Shown one piece after another: positions 8,138 through 16,195 of a stretch of DNA of 48,107 bases (position 1 is the stretch's first letter; every line of letters starts with the position of its first letter). Under the pieces are notes generated by a model. The model did no database searches. It saw nothing but the letters and a program-made list of their open reading frames with translations, and had not been told where the DNA came from. The DNA is taken from contig JAQTNV010000026.1 in assembly GCA_028713675.1 (NCBI GenBank), forward strand, positions 1 through 48,107. The letters run 5' to 3'. Made by a program: the position numbers and the translations under genes. This stretch comes from a bacterium (lineage in GTDB: Bacteria > Desulfobacterota > JAPLJL01).

Positions 8138-8502
8138 ATAAAGCCCCTTTCAATAAAAATGGCTGATCTAATGCTTTTAATAAGCAAGTTCCGTGCCAGG
8201 AACGGAATTATGAAGCGGTTTCAGGTTTCGGGTTTCAGGTTTCAAGTTAAAACCCAAGAAACCAAAGAAACTAAACAGACCAAATGATCAGGAAAACCAA
8301 AGAAACCAGGTAATTTTTGAATGCGGAATGGAAAAAACCAGGATTCGAGGGATCTAACTTGTAACCTTAATCTTTAAATATGAAACTTTCTTAGTATCGG
8401 TGTCGGATTTAACTCGAAACCAGCCTCCGGCCCAGAGGGAGACTCGAAACTTATTTTGCCGGGTTGACTCGAAACCCGAAACCAGAAACCCGAAACTTGA
8501 TT
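8138..8502. repeat. Intergenic word-repeat tract (gaaacc / gggtttc words)
   Basis: Apart from the sigma54 promoter, the tract consists of the words caggtttcgggtttc at 8220-8245, aaccaaagaaacc near 8290, and actcgaaacccgaaacc at 8411-8497 (both polarities). It includes a truncated copy of the CCTCCGGCCC palindrome at 8424. No gene. Confidence 0.7.
8183..8199 (-). promoter_or_regulatory. Sigma54 (-24/-12) promoter
   Basis: Read on the minus strand, the sequence is CTGGCACGGAACTTGCT. It matches the sigma54 consensus YTGGCACG-N4-TTGCW at every fixed position, with 10 bases between the -24 GG and the -12 GC. It lies 46-61 bp upstream of the 87-aa ORF. An NtrC-family activator is encoded at 16196-17719. 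Confidence 0.85.
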
Positions 8503-10230
8503 TTAGGCGGGAAAAACAAACATTACCTTGGTTCCTTGCCCCGGCTGGCTATCTATCTCGATCTGCCCGCCAATTTCCTCCACCAGTTTCCTGGTGGTAG
8601 CTAATCCAAGACCTAATCCTCTCCGCTTGGTAGTAGTGAAGTCTTCAAAAATATTCTTTAGCTTTTCCGGAGGGATACCCGGGCCGTTATCGCAGATTTC
8701 GAGATAAACAAAATGGCCGTCAGCTCTGGTGGTTATCTTTATTTTTCCTTGCCCATTGACCGCCTCAATCGCATTGGTGAGGATATTCTTGCACCCCCGT
8801 TCCAGGACAAAACGATCGGCCATGATTCCGGGAATTTTCGGATCCAGCTCCTCAATCCATTCGATTTTATCCAGGGAGGAATCGTTACGATATATTCTTA
8901 ATATTTCGGATATAAACCCGTTGACCTCGATCTTGATCATCTGGATCGGGGACGGTTTGGTGAGATTCCGCAACCGATCCAGAAATTCATTGATATTATT
9001 AAACTCCCTTTCCAAGGTATTTTTAAATACTTTTCGGATCTGCGGATCATCCGGTTTCTGGACGATCAGGTTCGAGGAATTCTGAATATTCTGGATCGGA
9101 TGGCGGAGATCGTGAACCAGCCCGGCCGCCAGCCGGCCGAAGGTGGCAATTCTTTCTTTCCGGCGAATCTCTTCCGTAAGTTCCCCGAGTTTTCCCGCCA
9201 TTTTATTGAAGGAATCCCCCAGATCGGAAAGCTCATCCCGGCTTTGAATTCTAACCCGGGTATTTAAATCTCCTCCCGCCACCTTTCCGGTGGCGGAGAC
9301 CAATTCCTTGAGGGGATCGGAAATACTTTTTCCGCCCAGATACCCGATCAAACTCATTAACACCAGGAAAACCAGAACCAAAACCACAAGTTCTATGGTT
9401 AAAATATGAACCGCACGGAAGGCCTCCGCGGTCGATTGTTCGATGGCCACTGCCCACTTCCGCCCGTCGGGGAGAACAACCTCGGACGCTACCGACAGGA
9501 CTTTTGCCCTCCCTTTCTCCCGGTAAATGACCGGCCGGGAATCGCCCGAGAAAACGGGTTTGAAGAGCGGCAAGCCGGATAAATTATCCCCCCGAATCAC
9601 ATCAGCTTTCCGGTTGTCGTTTCCATGGGCAATCAAGCGCCCGGAGTCGGTAACCACGAAGGCGAACCCCGTGTCCTCAATCCTGATCGAGTCGACCAGT
9701 TTCCACATGTCAATGAGGTTAAAATTTCCAATCAATGCCCCCACCACTTTATTGAGATGCAGAACCGGAACCGAAATCTTCATCATCGGTGCCAGGGAAG
9801 ATGAGATAAAAACATCCGAGGAGTAAATCTTCCCGCCCATCGGGATCTTGAATTCATTCGAATTTAATATCTCCCGGAAATCGTTTTCCGGACGGGAGGA
9901 GATGGTTTCGCCGGTGCTCTGGTCAACCAACAGAATCTCCTCCAATCGCCCGTAATCTATGACATAATTTTTAATTATCCTTTCCTTTTGCGCGGGATTT
10001 AAATTCACGTTGCTCAGGTTGTCGGCCAGGGTCTTCATCGTATCAACCGAGTTTTTCAGATAGATTCCTATTTCACCGGCGGCCCGCCTGGCGACGTTTT
10101 GATTACCCTGGACCACGGTCTCGTAGGCTACCTTCCGGGAAGAGTAAATCGAAATGGCCCCGAAGATAACGATCGGGATCAAGGCGGCGGCCAAGAGAAG
10201 GCGAATAAACTTATAGGAAAGTCTTTTCAT
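8503..10230 (-). CDS. Membrane sensor histidine kinase (dCache-type sensor, HAMP, HATPase)
   Basis: The 575-aa protein has a first membrane helix (about 9-30), a periplasmic sensor of roughly 240 residues of Cache type (EEILLVDQSTGETI, FVVTDSGRLIAHG), a second helix (about 275-300) and a HAMP segment (ISDPLKELVSATGKVAGGDL). Its H-box is LAAGLVHDLRHPIQNI with His373, followed by N-box ERGCKNILTNAIEAV, G1 DNGPGIP and G2 GLGLGLA. It should autophosphorylate and pass phosphate to a receiver. No receiver is attached, and receivers at 7065-7905 are the nearest candidates. It follows the OppA-like lipoprotein gene by 51 bp on the same strand, so the lipoprotein may present the ligand to the Cache domain. 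Confidence 0.95.
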   Translation of the reverse strand: MKRLSYKFIRLLLAAALIPIVIFGAISIYSSRKVAYETVVQGNQNVARRAAGEIGIYLKNSVDTMKTLADNLSNVNLNPAQKERIIKNYVIDYGRLEEILLVDQSTGETISSRPENDFREILNSNEFKIPMGGKIYSSDVFISSSLAPMMKISVPVLHLNKVVGALIGNFNLIDMWKLVDSIRIEDTGFAFVVTDSGRLIAHGNDNRKADVIRGDNLSGLPLFKPVFSGDSRPVIYREKGRAKVLSVASEVVLPDGRKWAVAIEQSTAEAFRAVHILTIELVVLVLVFLVLMSLIGYLGGKSISDPLKELVSATGKVAGGDLNTRVRIQSRDELSDLGDSFNKMAGKLGELTEEIRRKERIATFGRLAAGLVHDLRHPIQNIQNSSNLIVQKPDDPQIRKVFKNTLEREFNNINEFLDRLRNLTKPSPIQMIKIEVNGFISEILRIYRNDSSLDKIEWIEELDPKIPGIMADRFVLERGCKNILTNAIEAVNGQGKIKITTRADGHFVYLEICDNGPGIPPEKLKNIFEDFTTTKRRGLGLGLATTRKLVEEIGGQIEIDSQPGQGTKVMFVFPA

Positions 10231-10281
10231 TTAATCTTAAACGCGTTGGCCGTTTATCCTGTCGGGAAGCTGGCTCGACAT

Positions 10282-11859
10282 TTATTGCGGGCCATTTTTA
10301 TATTTTTGTTCGTTCTTCGGAACCCACCATTCGGGAATCGAGGCGAAGAATTTTTCAGGTCCTATATTAATCCCTCGAAACCTTTTGTGAATCGGGACCA
10401 TCTCCTCTTTCCAGAAAAGGAAAACCCCGGGCGGATCGTCGAATATTTCTCTTTGGAATTTGTCATAATACTTTTTCTCATCCTTCCTGTCCAAGGCTTG
10501 CAAACCCAATTCCAAATCCTTATCAACCTCTTGATTTTTATATGAAAATACATTCAAACCGGTTTTAATCTGCGAGGAATGCCAGATCCGGTAATTTAAA
10601 ATGCCGGGATTAATACCCGAATCAAAATTCAGTAAAGCCGCGTCAAATTTCTTTGGGAATAGATATTTTTCATCGAGATCCATCGGGGGCACCGGATAAA
10701 TATTAATCCCAATCCCAATCTCAGACAGATTTTTTTCAATCATCAACATTATATTTCCGATTAAATTATCTCCTTCCGGGACCAGAACCGAAAATCTAAA
10801 CGGCTGGCCGTTTTTCTTTAATATTCCGTTTTCCATTCCCCACCCGATTTTTCCAAGTATTTTTAAAGCCAATCCGGGGTCATAAGGATAAGGTTCGATT
10901 TCTGAATTATACGCCCAGGATTCCGGGTAAATCGGGCCGGAACATAGCCGCCCGTAATTGCTCAATACTTTTTGGATGATCAGGTTACGGTTTAGAGCGT
11001 AATTTAAGGCGATTCGTATTTCTTTATTTTTAAAAAGAGGGTTAAGCTGATTATAAACCAACAGAAAATAATATGGACTAAGGTATGGATATATCTTAAA
11101 ATTTACATTGTTTTTCATGAAATCAACCTGGCCGGGGGACAACGGAAGGCAATTGTCTATCTCCTCCAGCAAAAGTCTTGACCAAACCTCGTCCAGGCTT
11201 TTATACGATTTTATCACCACTCCATCCAAAAACGGCCTTCCTTTAAAATATTCCCGATTCGCTTCTAAAACCGCTTCTGATTCCGATAAATATTTAACTT
11301 TAAAAGGACCTGTTCCGACCGGGTGCCGGAAAATTTCTTCCCGGTTTTTACCGGGGTTTTCATAAACATGACGAGGCAGAATACTTGTCCCTAAATTGAA
11401 AATAAAATAGTTGGGATTTTCCTTCAGATCGAAAGAAATAGTAAGATTTTCAATTACTTTCATCTTTTCAATAATACCAAGTAAATCTTTAGACTTTTTC
11501 AATAAAGTAAAATCTACATCATTTGCATCCAATAAAGAACCATCGTGAAACTTCACTCCCTCCTTTAAATGAATTGTTATCCGCTTTCCATCCTTCGACC
11601 GTTCCCATCCCTTGGCCAGATCCGGGACGATCTCTCCGTTCCCTTTGATAGACAATAATCCGTTGAATAATATATCCGAAATCATGGAAGATACCGAAGA
11701 AATATCGTTTAAGGGGTCTACACCCGTAAGTTTTTCGGATACGCCGTAATATAGCCAATCCCCCTGGTCTTTTTTATCGACGTTATTTCCCCGGTCGCAA
11801 GACGAAATAACGACGAAAATTGAAATTGCCGTAATAAATATTCGAATATATATTTTCAT
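10282..11859 (-). CDS. Family 5 (OppA/DppA-like) solute-binding lipoprotein
   Basis: The 525-aa protein has a signal peptide ending in a lipobox (VVISSC, Cys20), so it should be a lipoprotein. The SBP_bac_5 fold is shown by DILFNGLLSIKGNGEIVPDL, WERSKDGKRITIHLKEGVKF, HPVGTGPFKV, IRIALNYALNRNLIIQ and a C-terminal PEWWVPKN. Family members bind peptides, nickel or similar small ligands for ABC importers. No permease or ATPase gene is nearby; instead a Cache-type histidine kinase follows after 51 bp, so a sensing role is plausible. A strong terminator lies 16 bp before its start, so it has its own promoter or depends on readthrough. Confidence 0.9.
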   Translation of the reverse strand: MKIYIRIFITAISIFVVISSCDRGNNVDKKDQGDWLYYGVSEKLTGVDPLNDISSVSSMISDILFNGLLSIKGNGEIVPDLAKGWERSKDGKRITIHLKEGVKFHDGSLLDANDVDFTLLKKSKDLLGIIEKMKVIENLTISFDLKENPNYFIFNLGTSILPRHVYENPGKNREEIFRHPVGTGPFKVKYLSESEAVLEANREYFKGRPFLDGVVIKSYKSLDEVWSRLLLEEIDNCLPLSPGQVDFMKNNVNFKIYPYLSPYYFLLVYNQLNPLFKNKEIRIALNYALNRNLIIQKVLSNYGRLCSGPIYPESWAYNSEIEPYPYDPGLALKILGKIGWGMENGILKKNGQPFRFSVLVPEGDNLIGNIMLMIEKNLSEIGIGINIYPVPPMDLDEKYLFPKKFDAALLNFDSGINPGILNYRIWHSSQIKTGLNVFSYKNQEVDKDLELGLQALDRKDEKKYYDKFQREIFDDPPGVFLFWKEEMVPIHKRFRGINIGPEKFFASIPEWWVPKNEQKYKNGPQ

Positions 11860-11875
11860 AAATCAAATTAAAAAA

Positions 11876-11895
11876 AGGCGGACAATAGTCCGCCT
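11876..11895 (-). terminator. Rho-independent terminator after the small peptide ORF
   Basis: On the minus strand, AGGCGGAC-TATT-GTCCGCCT forms a perfect 8-bp stem followed by seven Ts. It ends the transcript coming from the radical SAM gene and the small ORF at 11977-12088, before the lipoprotein gene. Confidence 0.9.
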
Positions 11896-11976
11896 AAAAA
11901 ATATCATTTTCCATCGGTTTTGAAAACTAAATCTTAATCTTTTCCCAATTCTCCCAACCCAACTCTTTCAACCAAC

Positions 11977-12088
11977 TCAATTGGCCGGTAATGAAAATTT
12001 ACCCATGGCATTACTAATGGCTAATAACCCATACGCACCTGTTAACGCTCCGGCTGTTCCGCCGGGTCCCTTTTTTGATAATCTTCAT
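11977..12088 (-). pseudogene. Possible small Gly-rich peptide gene with a one-base frame break
   Basis: An excellent Shine-Dalgarno sequence (AAAGGAGGTG, 12105-12096) precedes ATG 12088. The zero frame gives only 24 codons, stopping at 12014. If one A of the six-A run at 12071-12076 is skipped, the frame becomes a 36-aa peptide: MKIIKK, then GPGGTAGALTGAYG, a hydrophobic LLAISNAMGKF segment and a short tail, with stop at 11977-11979. A strong terminator follows. The neighbour upstream is a SPASM radical SAM protein, so a modified-peptide precursor is plausible. The break could be a base-call or assembly error, a mutation, or programmed slippage on the A-run. No homolog is recognised. Confidence 0.4.
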
Positions 12089-12185
12089 TTGTTTTCACCT
12101 CCTTTCTAAAATCAAATTTTTTAAACCTCGCCGACGCTCTCACCCATCCCCGCCCTTGACGAGGCAAACCAAAGGAGAGCGGTTA

Positions 12186-12305
12186 TAGCCCGATAAATCG
12201 GGCAACTACAGAAGCGAAGGGGGGCGGCCTTCCCCGGCCGGTTTTGCCCGGCGAAGGCAGGCCGCGGCCGCCCAGAAGGGAGCCTGGAGAAGGGCTCCCC
12301 TACCC
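12186..12305. repeat. Composite repeat related to 42298-42420
   Basis: It contains GCCCGATAAATCGGGCAACT (palindrome core CCCGAT/ATCGGG), then ccggccggttttgcccggc and gggctcccctaccc. The same blocks occur at 42298-42420, with the gctccc and gggcaaaaccggcc blocks in the opposite orientation. It separates the radical SAM gene from the small peptide ORF. A chance ORF across it is not real. Confidence 0.75.
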
Positions 12306-12371
12306 AAAAAAAAGGAGCCGACAGAACGGCTCCCCCGCAAAAGAAATATTTCTCATAGAATCGTTTCAACA

Positions 12372-13685
12372 TCAGGCTTTAAATCCCTGCCTCTCCGGAA
12401 TGATTTCTTTCACCGCGGAATCAAAGTATTTTTGTTCGCAGGCCACCCCGAAATAATCCCCGGTTTTTACATAGGCCCAGTAACGACAACCGCCCCCGCA
12501 AATCGGCAGGTATTTGCATTCGCCGCATTTTCCGGACCAATTGAATCTGTCAATAAAATTTGAGGATTTTTCCTCGATATCCCTGGTATTAAGATCGCCG
12601 ATTTCGGCCCCCGGAATCCCAACCAAACCTTCGCACTTATAAATTTTTCCCGCAGGGTCAATCGTGTAGGCGTCACGCTTATGGAAGCCGCAAGGCCCCA
12701 AAGACAATAAATCCATCGAATCCAACCCTCTTTTTTGGGCTTCCTTGGATAACCAGAATTGGACTGAAGGGTGAGATTCCGAAAACGAACAAATATCGCA
12801 GCTATAACCGCCCCCCCCCTGGAAAATGGGCCGGAAATTTACATTCGAAATCGAATCTCGCAGGCCGATCTCAATCAAATAATCAAAAAGGCTCGGGATA
12901 CTTTCGAAATTTTCCAGGTTATAATTCGAGCCAACGGTAAATCTCAATTTATCTTTTGTTTTCAACAAATTATTAATGATCAGGTCAAACGTTTTTCTGC
13001 CTTTTTGCCTGATCCTCAACTGATCGTGATGGTCCCTTGTACCGTCAATGGTCACCTTCACGGATTTGATTCCAAAGGGCAGAAGAGAATTCACGAAATC
13101 AGGATCCAAGAGGGTCCCATTGGTGATTATTTTGATTTCCATTTCCACCGCTCTTTTTCGGGCCTCGTCCGAAATCAAAGCGGAAAGGACCAGGATGTCC
13201 CGCTTTCGTAAAAGCGGTTCCCCGCCATACAAAAGAAGCAGAAGTCTCTTCGGATGAGTCGAATCCATCCTTTCCCCGGCCCATTCGGCCAAACGGAGGA
13301 TGGTTTCCTTGCTGATGTTCGCGCTTTTTTGGGAGTGATCTAAATCGGATTGAAAACAATAAACACAGCGAAGATTGCAATCATAGGTGGGAATAACGGT
13401 TATCAGTAATTCATCTCGGTCCTTTTGTTTCTGATAAAACCAATCTTTAACGGTTTTATCTTCGTCTCTTTTGCTTTTTACCAGGAACCCTAATTCACTT
13501 AAATCATCGCCGTATTTAGCCAGAATATTTTTATTCTTTTTCGCCTCGATTTTATCACCGGATTCGAGCAGTGCCAGGACATCCGATCCAATCCGGGCCT
13601 GGCTGTCACTGAAGGTGTTGTAAAGGGTATACTGAAGGTCTCCCGCTTCACTCGGGATAATGATATTGAATTTAGATGGAACCAT
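12372..13685 (-). CDS. Radical SAM/SPASM peptide-maturase-like protein
   Basis: The 437-aa protein has an N-terminal region of about 95 residues (QYTLYNTFSDSQARIGSDVLALL) typical of peptide-modifying radical SAM enzymes. The radical SAM motif is CNLRCVYC (Cys103, 107, 110), with YGGEPLL as the SAM-binding GGE. The C-terminal SPASM domain carries CGFHK, CEG, CGECKYLPICGGGC and a last Cys before EQKYF, enough for two auxiliary 4Fe-4S clusters. Relatives modify ribosomal peptides or activate sulfatases; no sulfatase is nearby, which favours a peptide. A candidate peptide ORF lies 284 bp downstream. The leader has a weak AGGG Shine-Dalgarno sequence and a possible sigma54 promoter (13713-13728). 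Confidence 0.9.
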   Translation of the reverse strand: MVPSKFNIIIPSEAGDLQYTLYNTFSDSQARIGSDVLALLESGDKIEAKKNKNILAKYGDDLSELGFLVKSKRDEDKTVKDWFYQKQKDRDELLITVIPTYDCNLRCVYCFQSDLDHSQKSANISKETILRLAEWAGERMDSTHPKRLLLLLYGGEPLLRKRDILVLSALISDEARKRAVEMEIKIITNGTLLDPDFVNSLLPFGIKSVKVTIDGTRDHHDQLRIRQKGRKTFDLIINNLLKTKDKLRFTVGSNYNLENFESIPSLFDYLIEIGLRDSISNVNFRPIFQGGGGYSCDICSFSESHPSVQFWLSKEAQKRGLDSMDLLSLGPCGFHKRDAYTIDPAGKIYKCEGLVGIPGAEIGDLNTRDIEEKSSNFIDRFNWSGKCGECKYLPICGGGCRYWAYVKTGDYFGVACEQKYFDSAVKEIIPERQGFKA

Positions 13686-13712
13686 AAATGTTGAACCCTG
13701 TAAAGATATATA

Positions 13713-13728
13713 AGCAATATCAATACCA
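13713..13728 (-). promoter_or_regulatory. Possible sigma54 promoter before the radical SAM gene
   Basis: Read on the minus strand, TTGGTATTGATATTGCT keeps the -24 GG, the -12 TTGC and exactly 10 bases between GG and GC, but the CAC of TGGCAC is TAT. The start of transcription would lie about 17 bases before the ATG at 13685. It is much weaker evidence than the site at 8183-8199. Confidence 0.4.
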
Positions 13729-14058
13729 AGGGGCGCCGGACCGAGCTCTCACTACAAATTGTATTGAATATTGCTCTCTTAATAATCAAGATCATTTTCT
13801 GTCCTGCTTCACTTAACACATTAAAAAATCACAACTATTTAATGTTTATGAGTAAAGATGCAATAAGAAAAAAGGGCGGTAATTTATTTTTCGAAAATCG
13901 GCGGACGGGAAAAAGGATATGCGCCTAAAATAAAACTAAAATATTCTTAATGATACAAATTACCAATATTTTATTAGGGATATTAACCGAATGCTGGCGT
14001 AAATGACCGGAATCAAAGGAAAGATATAATTAGCCAAAAAAACACGGTTAATTGGGCA
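13729..14058. other. AT-rich intergenic region, no gene seen
   Basis: Between the radical SAM promoter region and the terminator of the TonB receptor there are only short chance ORFs without Shine-Dalgarno sequences. No repeat family found elsewhere in the window occurs here. Confidence 0.6.
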
Positions 14059-14063
14059 AAAAA

Positions 14064-14085
14064 ATCCCGGGCCTGATCCCGGGAT
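14064..14085 (-). terminator. Rho-independent terminator of the TonB receptor gene
   Basis: ATCCCGGG and CCCGGGAT form a perfect 8-bp stem around a 6-base loop. On the minus strand the stem is followed by seven Ts. It lies 60 bp past the receptor stop at 14147. Confidence 0.85.
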
Positions 14086-14146
14086 GTACTATTACCCATT
14101 CTCTGTTTTTTCAGTCGGTGGATTTAAAAAAATTTTCAATCTTTTT

Positions 14147-16183
14147 TCAGATTTTCAGATTCACGCCCCCGTAAAAAGAAATTCCCGGCATCGGAAATCC
14201 TTTAACCTCGGAATATTTCCGGTTTAAAATGTTTTCCCCCCGGAAAAATACCGACAGGCTCTCCAACGGTTTGAGCGAATACGGAATCGTATATTCGGAA
14301 AAAAGATTAACCCGGGCGAAACCGGGGTTGTTCCCATTCAGCGGCTTGCCGTCGGGGTCAACTATATTTTCCGGTTCATCGTATCCGCCGCGCCATTCCC
14401 AGGAAACTCCAGCGGACAGCTCTTTCACCGGGACGATGCTCAGGGTCCCGGCGAAACTATGCCGGGGCCTCCAGAAAAAATTCGACCACTTTTCCACCGG
14501 CTGCCCGCTTTCCTCATCCGGCTCCGCGGTTCTTTTTCTCGCCCGATTGAAGGTATAACCCAATTTTATTCGAAGCCGCTTATCCGGCTGATAAGCCAAA
14601 CCAGCCTCCAGACCGTCTGCTTTGGCCAGGTCGGAATTCTGCAGCTGCAAAGAATCCGGAACCAATCCGATCAGGTTTTTATATCTGAGCCAAAACCAGG
14701 TTAAATCAAATTTTATCCCGTATTTTACAATCTCCTGCTCCAGGCCGGCATCATAGCTCCAGGCTTCCTCCGGCTTAAGCTCGGGATTACCTTGGATCGG
14801 GAAAAACCTCTCTTCCACCGCCGGGGACCGGTAGCCCCTTCCCGCCCCTCCCCTGATTTTGGTCCCCCAGGGACTCAGGACGAAAGCGGCCGAACCGCGC
14901 GGCGAAAGAAATATTTTGGAATCGGGAAGATCAGAACTGAAATCCCCCCGGAGCCCCGCATTTAAAAAGAAGACATCCCTGATTTTTAATCGATCCTCAA
15001 AAAAGAGGGCCCTTTCTATCCGGCCGCCGTCTATCTTCAGCCATTGCGGATCGCCCTCTCCTCCCTGCATCAGATTTGTCTCTAATATCTCCCGGGCGTC
15101 TTCTTCGGAATATTCTCCCCCGAAAAGAATGGAATTGGCTTTAATCGGACTTAAATTAAGTTGAAACCCGATCCCTTTCCTCCACGTGTCCGTCCAGGAA
15201 CTGTAGGAATCCGTCCAGCCGGGATCGGGAGGATTCAGCAAATCATCTTCACCGCGCAGGACCGAACCGCTGATCGACAATTCTCCGTTTAAAAACAACT
15301 GCTTGCGGAGAGAAACCGCCGTCAGCAGGGTTTCTCTCTCTTCCGAATAATTGGAATCCCTAACCTGGGTGAGCGCGCCTTGCTGAAGATAAAGAGAAAT
15401 GGGGGTGTCCAGATAAAGTTCTTTTTTCGAGTTGGAGAATAGAGCGGAAATCCCGACTTCTATCCCGCCGGGAACCAGGATCTGATATTTCCCCGTGGCG
15501 AGGTTGCCGGCAAAACCATCCCGGGCATTCCGGCCCCCGCTGTCCACCCGGGCCAGTCCTAAAGAAACGGCGCTTTCTTCCCCCGCAGAAAAAATCTCCG
15601 CCCGTTCCTTGAAAGTGGAATAACTGCCGCCCTCGGCCCAGACGGAAGCCCCCTTTTCCTTTTTGATTCCCTGAAGCAGGGAGCGGCCGGGATAAGGAAT
15701 CAGGTTGATCACCCCGCCGATGGCGTCACTTCCGTAGAGCGAGCCGAAAGCCCCCCGGACGATTTCGATCCGGTCCAGACCGGCGGCAAAATAATCCGAA
15801 AGATCGGCGGCCCGCGTGAAGGACGAATTTAACCTCACCCCGTCGAACAGGACCAGGGTCTGGTACTGCTCGCTCCCGCGAATCCGGATTATTGTCTCCT
15901 CGCCCACGGATCCGGAAGCCTGCACCCCCACGCCCGGCACTTCCCGGATCTGGTCTGCAACCAGGGGAGCGGAATCGCCTTTGCTCTCCCCCAAGTTAAT
16001 AATGGTGATCGAATCGGTGGCCTCGTCGGCCGGCGTGGGAATCCGGGTGGAAGTAACCTCGACCGGCGTGAGTCGGACCGACGGGCCGGGACCCTCCTGG
16101 GCGAAGCTCCGGGCCGGAAAGATCAGAATCAGCAAAAACAGCAATCGAGAAAAACGTACCGGAAATATCTTTTTCATCCACAC
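14147..16183 (-). CDS. TonB-dependent outer-membrane receptor (BtuB/CirA-like)
   Basis: The 678-aa protein has a signal peptide ending near FPARSFAQEG. A plug domain follows with PVEVTSTRIPTPADEA (TonB-box-like region), VPGVGVQASGSVGEETIIRIRG, LVLFDGVRLN, LDRIEIVRGAFGSLYGSDAIGGVINLI. The remainder is a beta-barrel ending in a C-terminal aromatic strand (GISFYGGVNLKI). It should import a siderophore, cobalamin or similar ligand using TonB energy. The plug resembles cobalamin receptors, but no B12 riboswitch or cobalamin transport gene is visible. The GTG at 16183 or the ATG at 16177 could start it. It follows the NtrC-type gene by 12 bp, so the two are probably one operon. Confidence 0.93.
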   Translation of the reverse strand: MWMKKIFPVRFSRLLFLLILIFPARSFAQEGPGPSVRLTPVEVTSTRIPTPADEATDSITIINLGESKGDSAPLVADQIREVPGVGVQASGSVGEETIIRIRGSEQYQTLVLFDGVRLNSSFTRAADLSDYFAAGLDRIEIVRGAFGSLYGSDAIGGVINLIPYPGRSLLQGIKKEKGASVWAEGGSYSTFKERAEIFSAGEESAVSLGLARVDSGGRNARDGFAGNLATGKYQILVPGGIEVGISALFSNSKKELYLDTPISLYLQQGALTQVRDSNYSEERETLLTAVSLRKQLFLNGELSISGSVLRGEDDLLNPPDPGWTDSYSSWTDTWRKGIGFQLNLSPIKANSILFGGEYSEEDAREILETNLMQGGEGDPQWLKIDGGRIERALFFEDRLKIRDVFFLNAGLRGDFSSDLPDSKIFLSPRGSAAFVLSPWGTKIRGGAGRGYRSPAVEERFFPIQGNPELKPEEAWSYDAGLEQEIVKYGIKFDLTWFWLRYKNLIGLVPDSLQLQNSDLAKADGLEAGLAYQPDKRLRIKLGYTFNRARKRTAEPDEESGQPVEKWSNFFWRPRHSFAGTLSIVPVKELSAGVSWEWRGGYDEPENIVDPDGKPLNGNNPGFARVNLFSEYTIPYSLKPLESLSVFFRGENILNRKYSEVKGFPMPGISFYGGVNLKI

Positions 16184-16195
16184 GGCGATTGTTTT

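Noticed and set aside
12121..12372. 83-codon minus-strand ORF between the radical SAM gene and the peptide ORF
   Set aside because: Lies in the composite repeat that recurs at 42298-42420; no Shine-Dalgarno support and shared words are non-coding.
13848..13928. 26-codon plus-strand ORF (MSKDAIRKKGG...)
   Set aside because: No Shine-Dalgarno sequence and no conserved feature; chance frame in AT-rich DNA.
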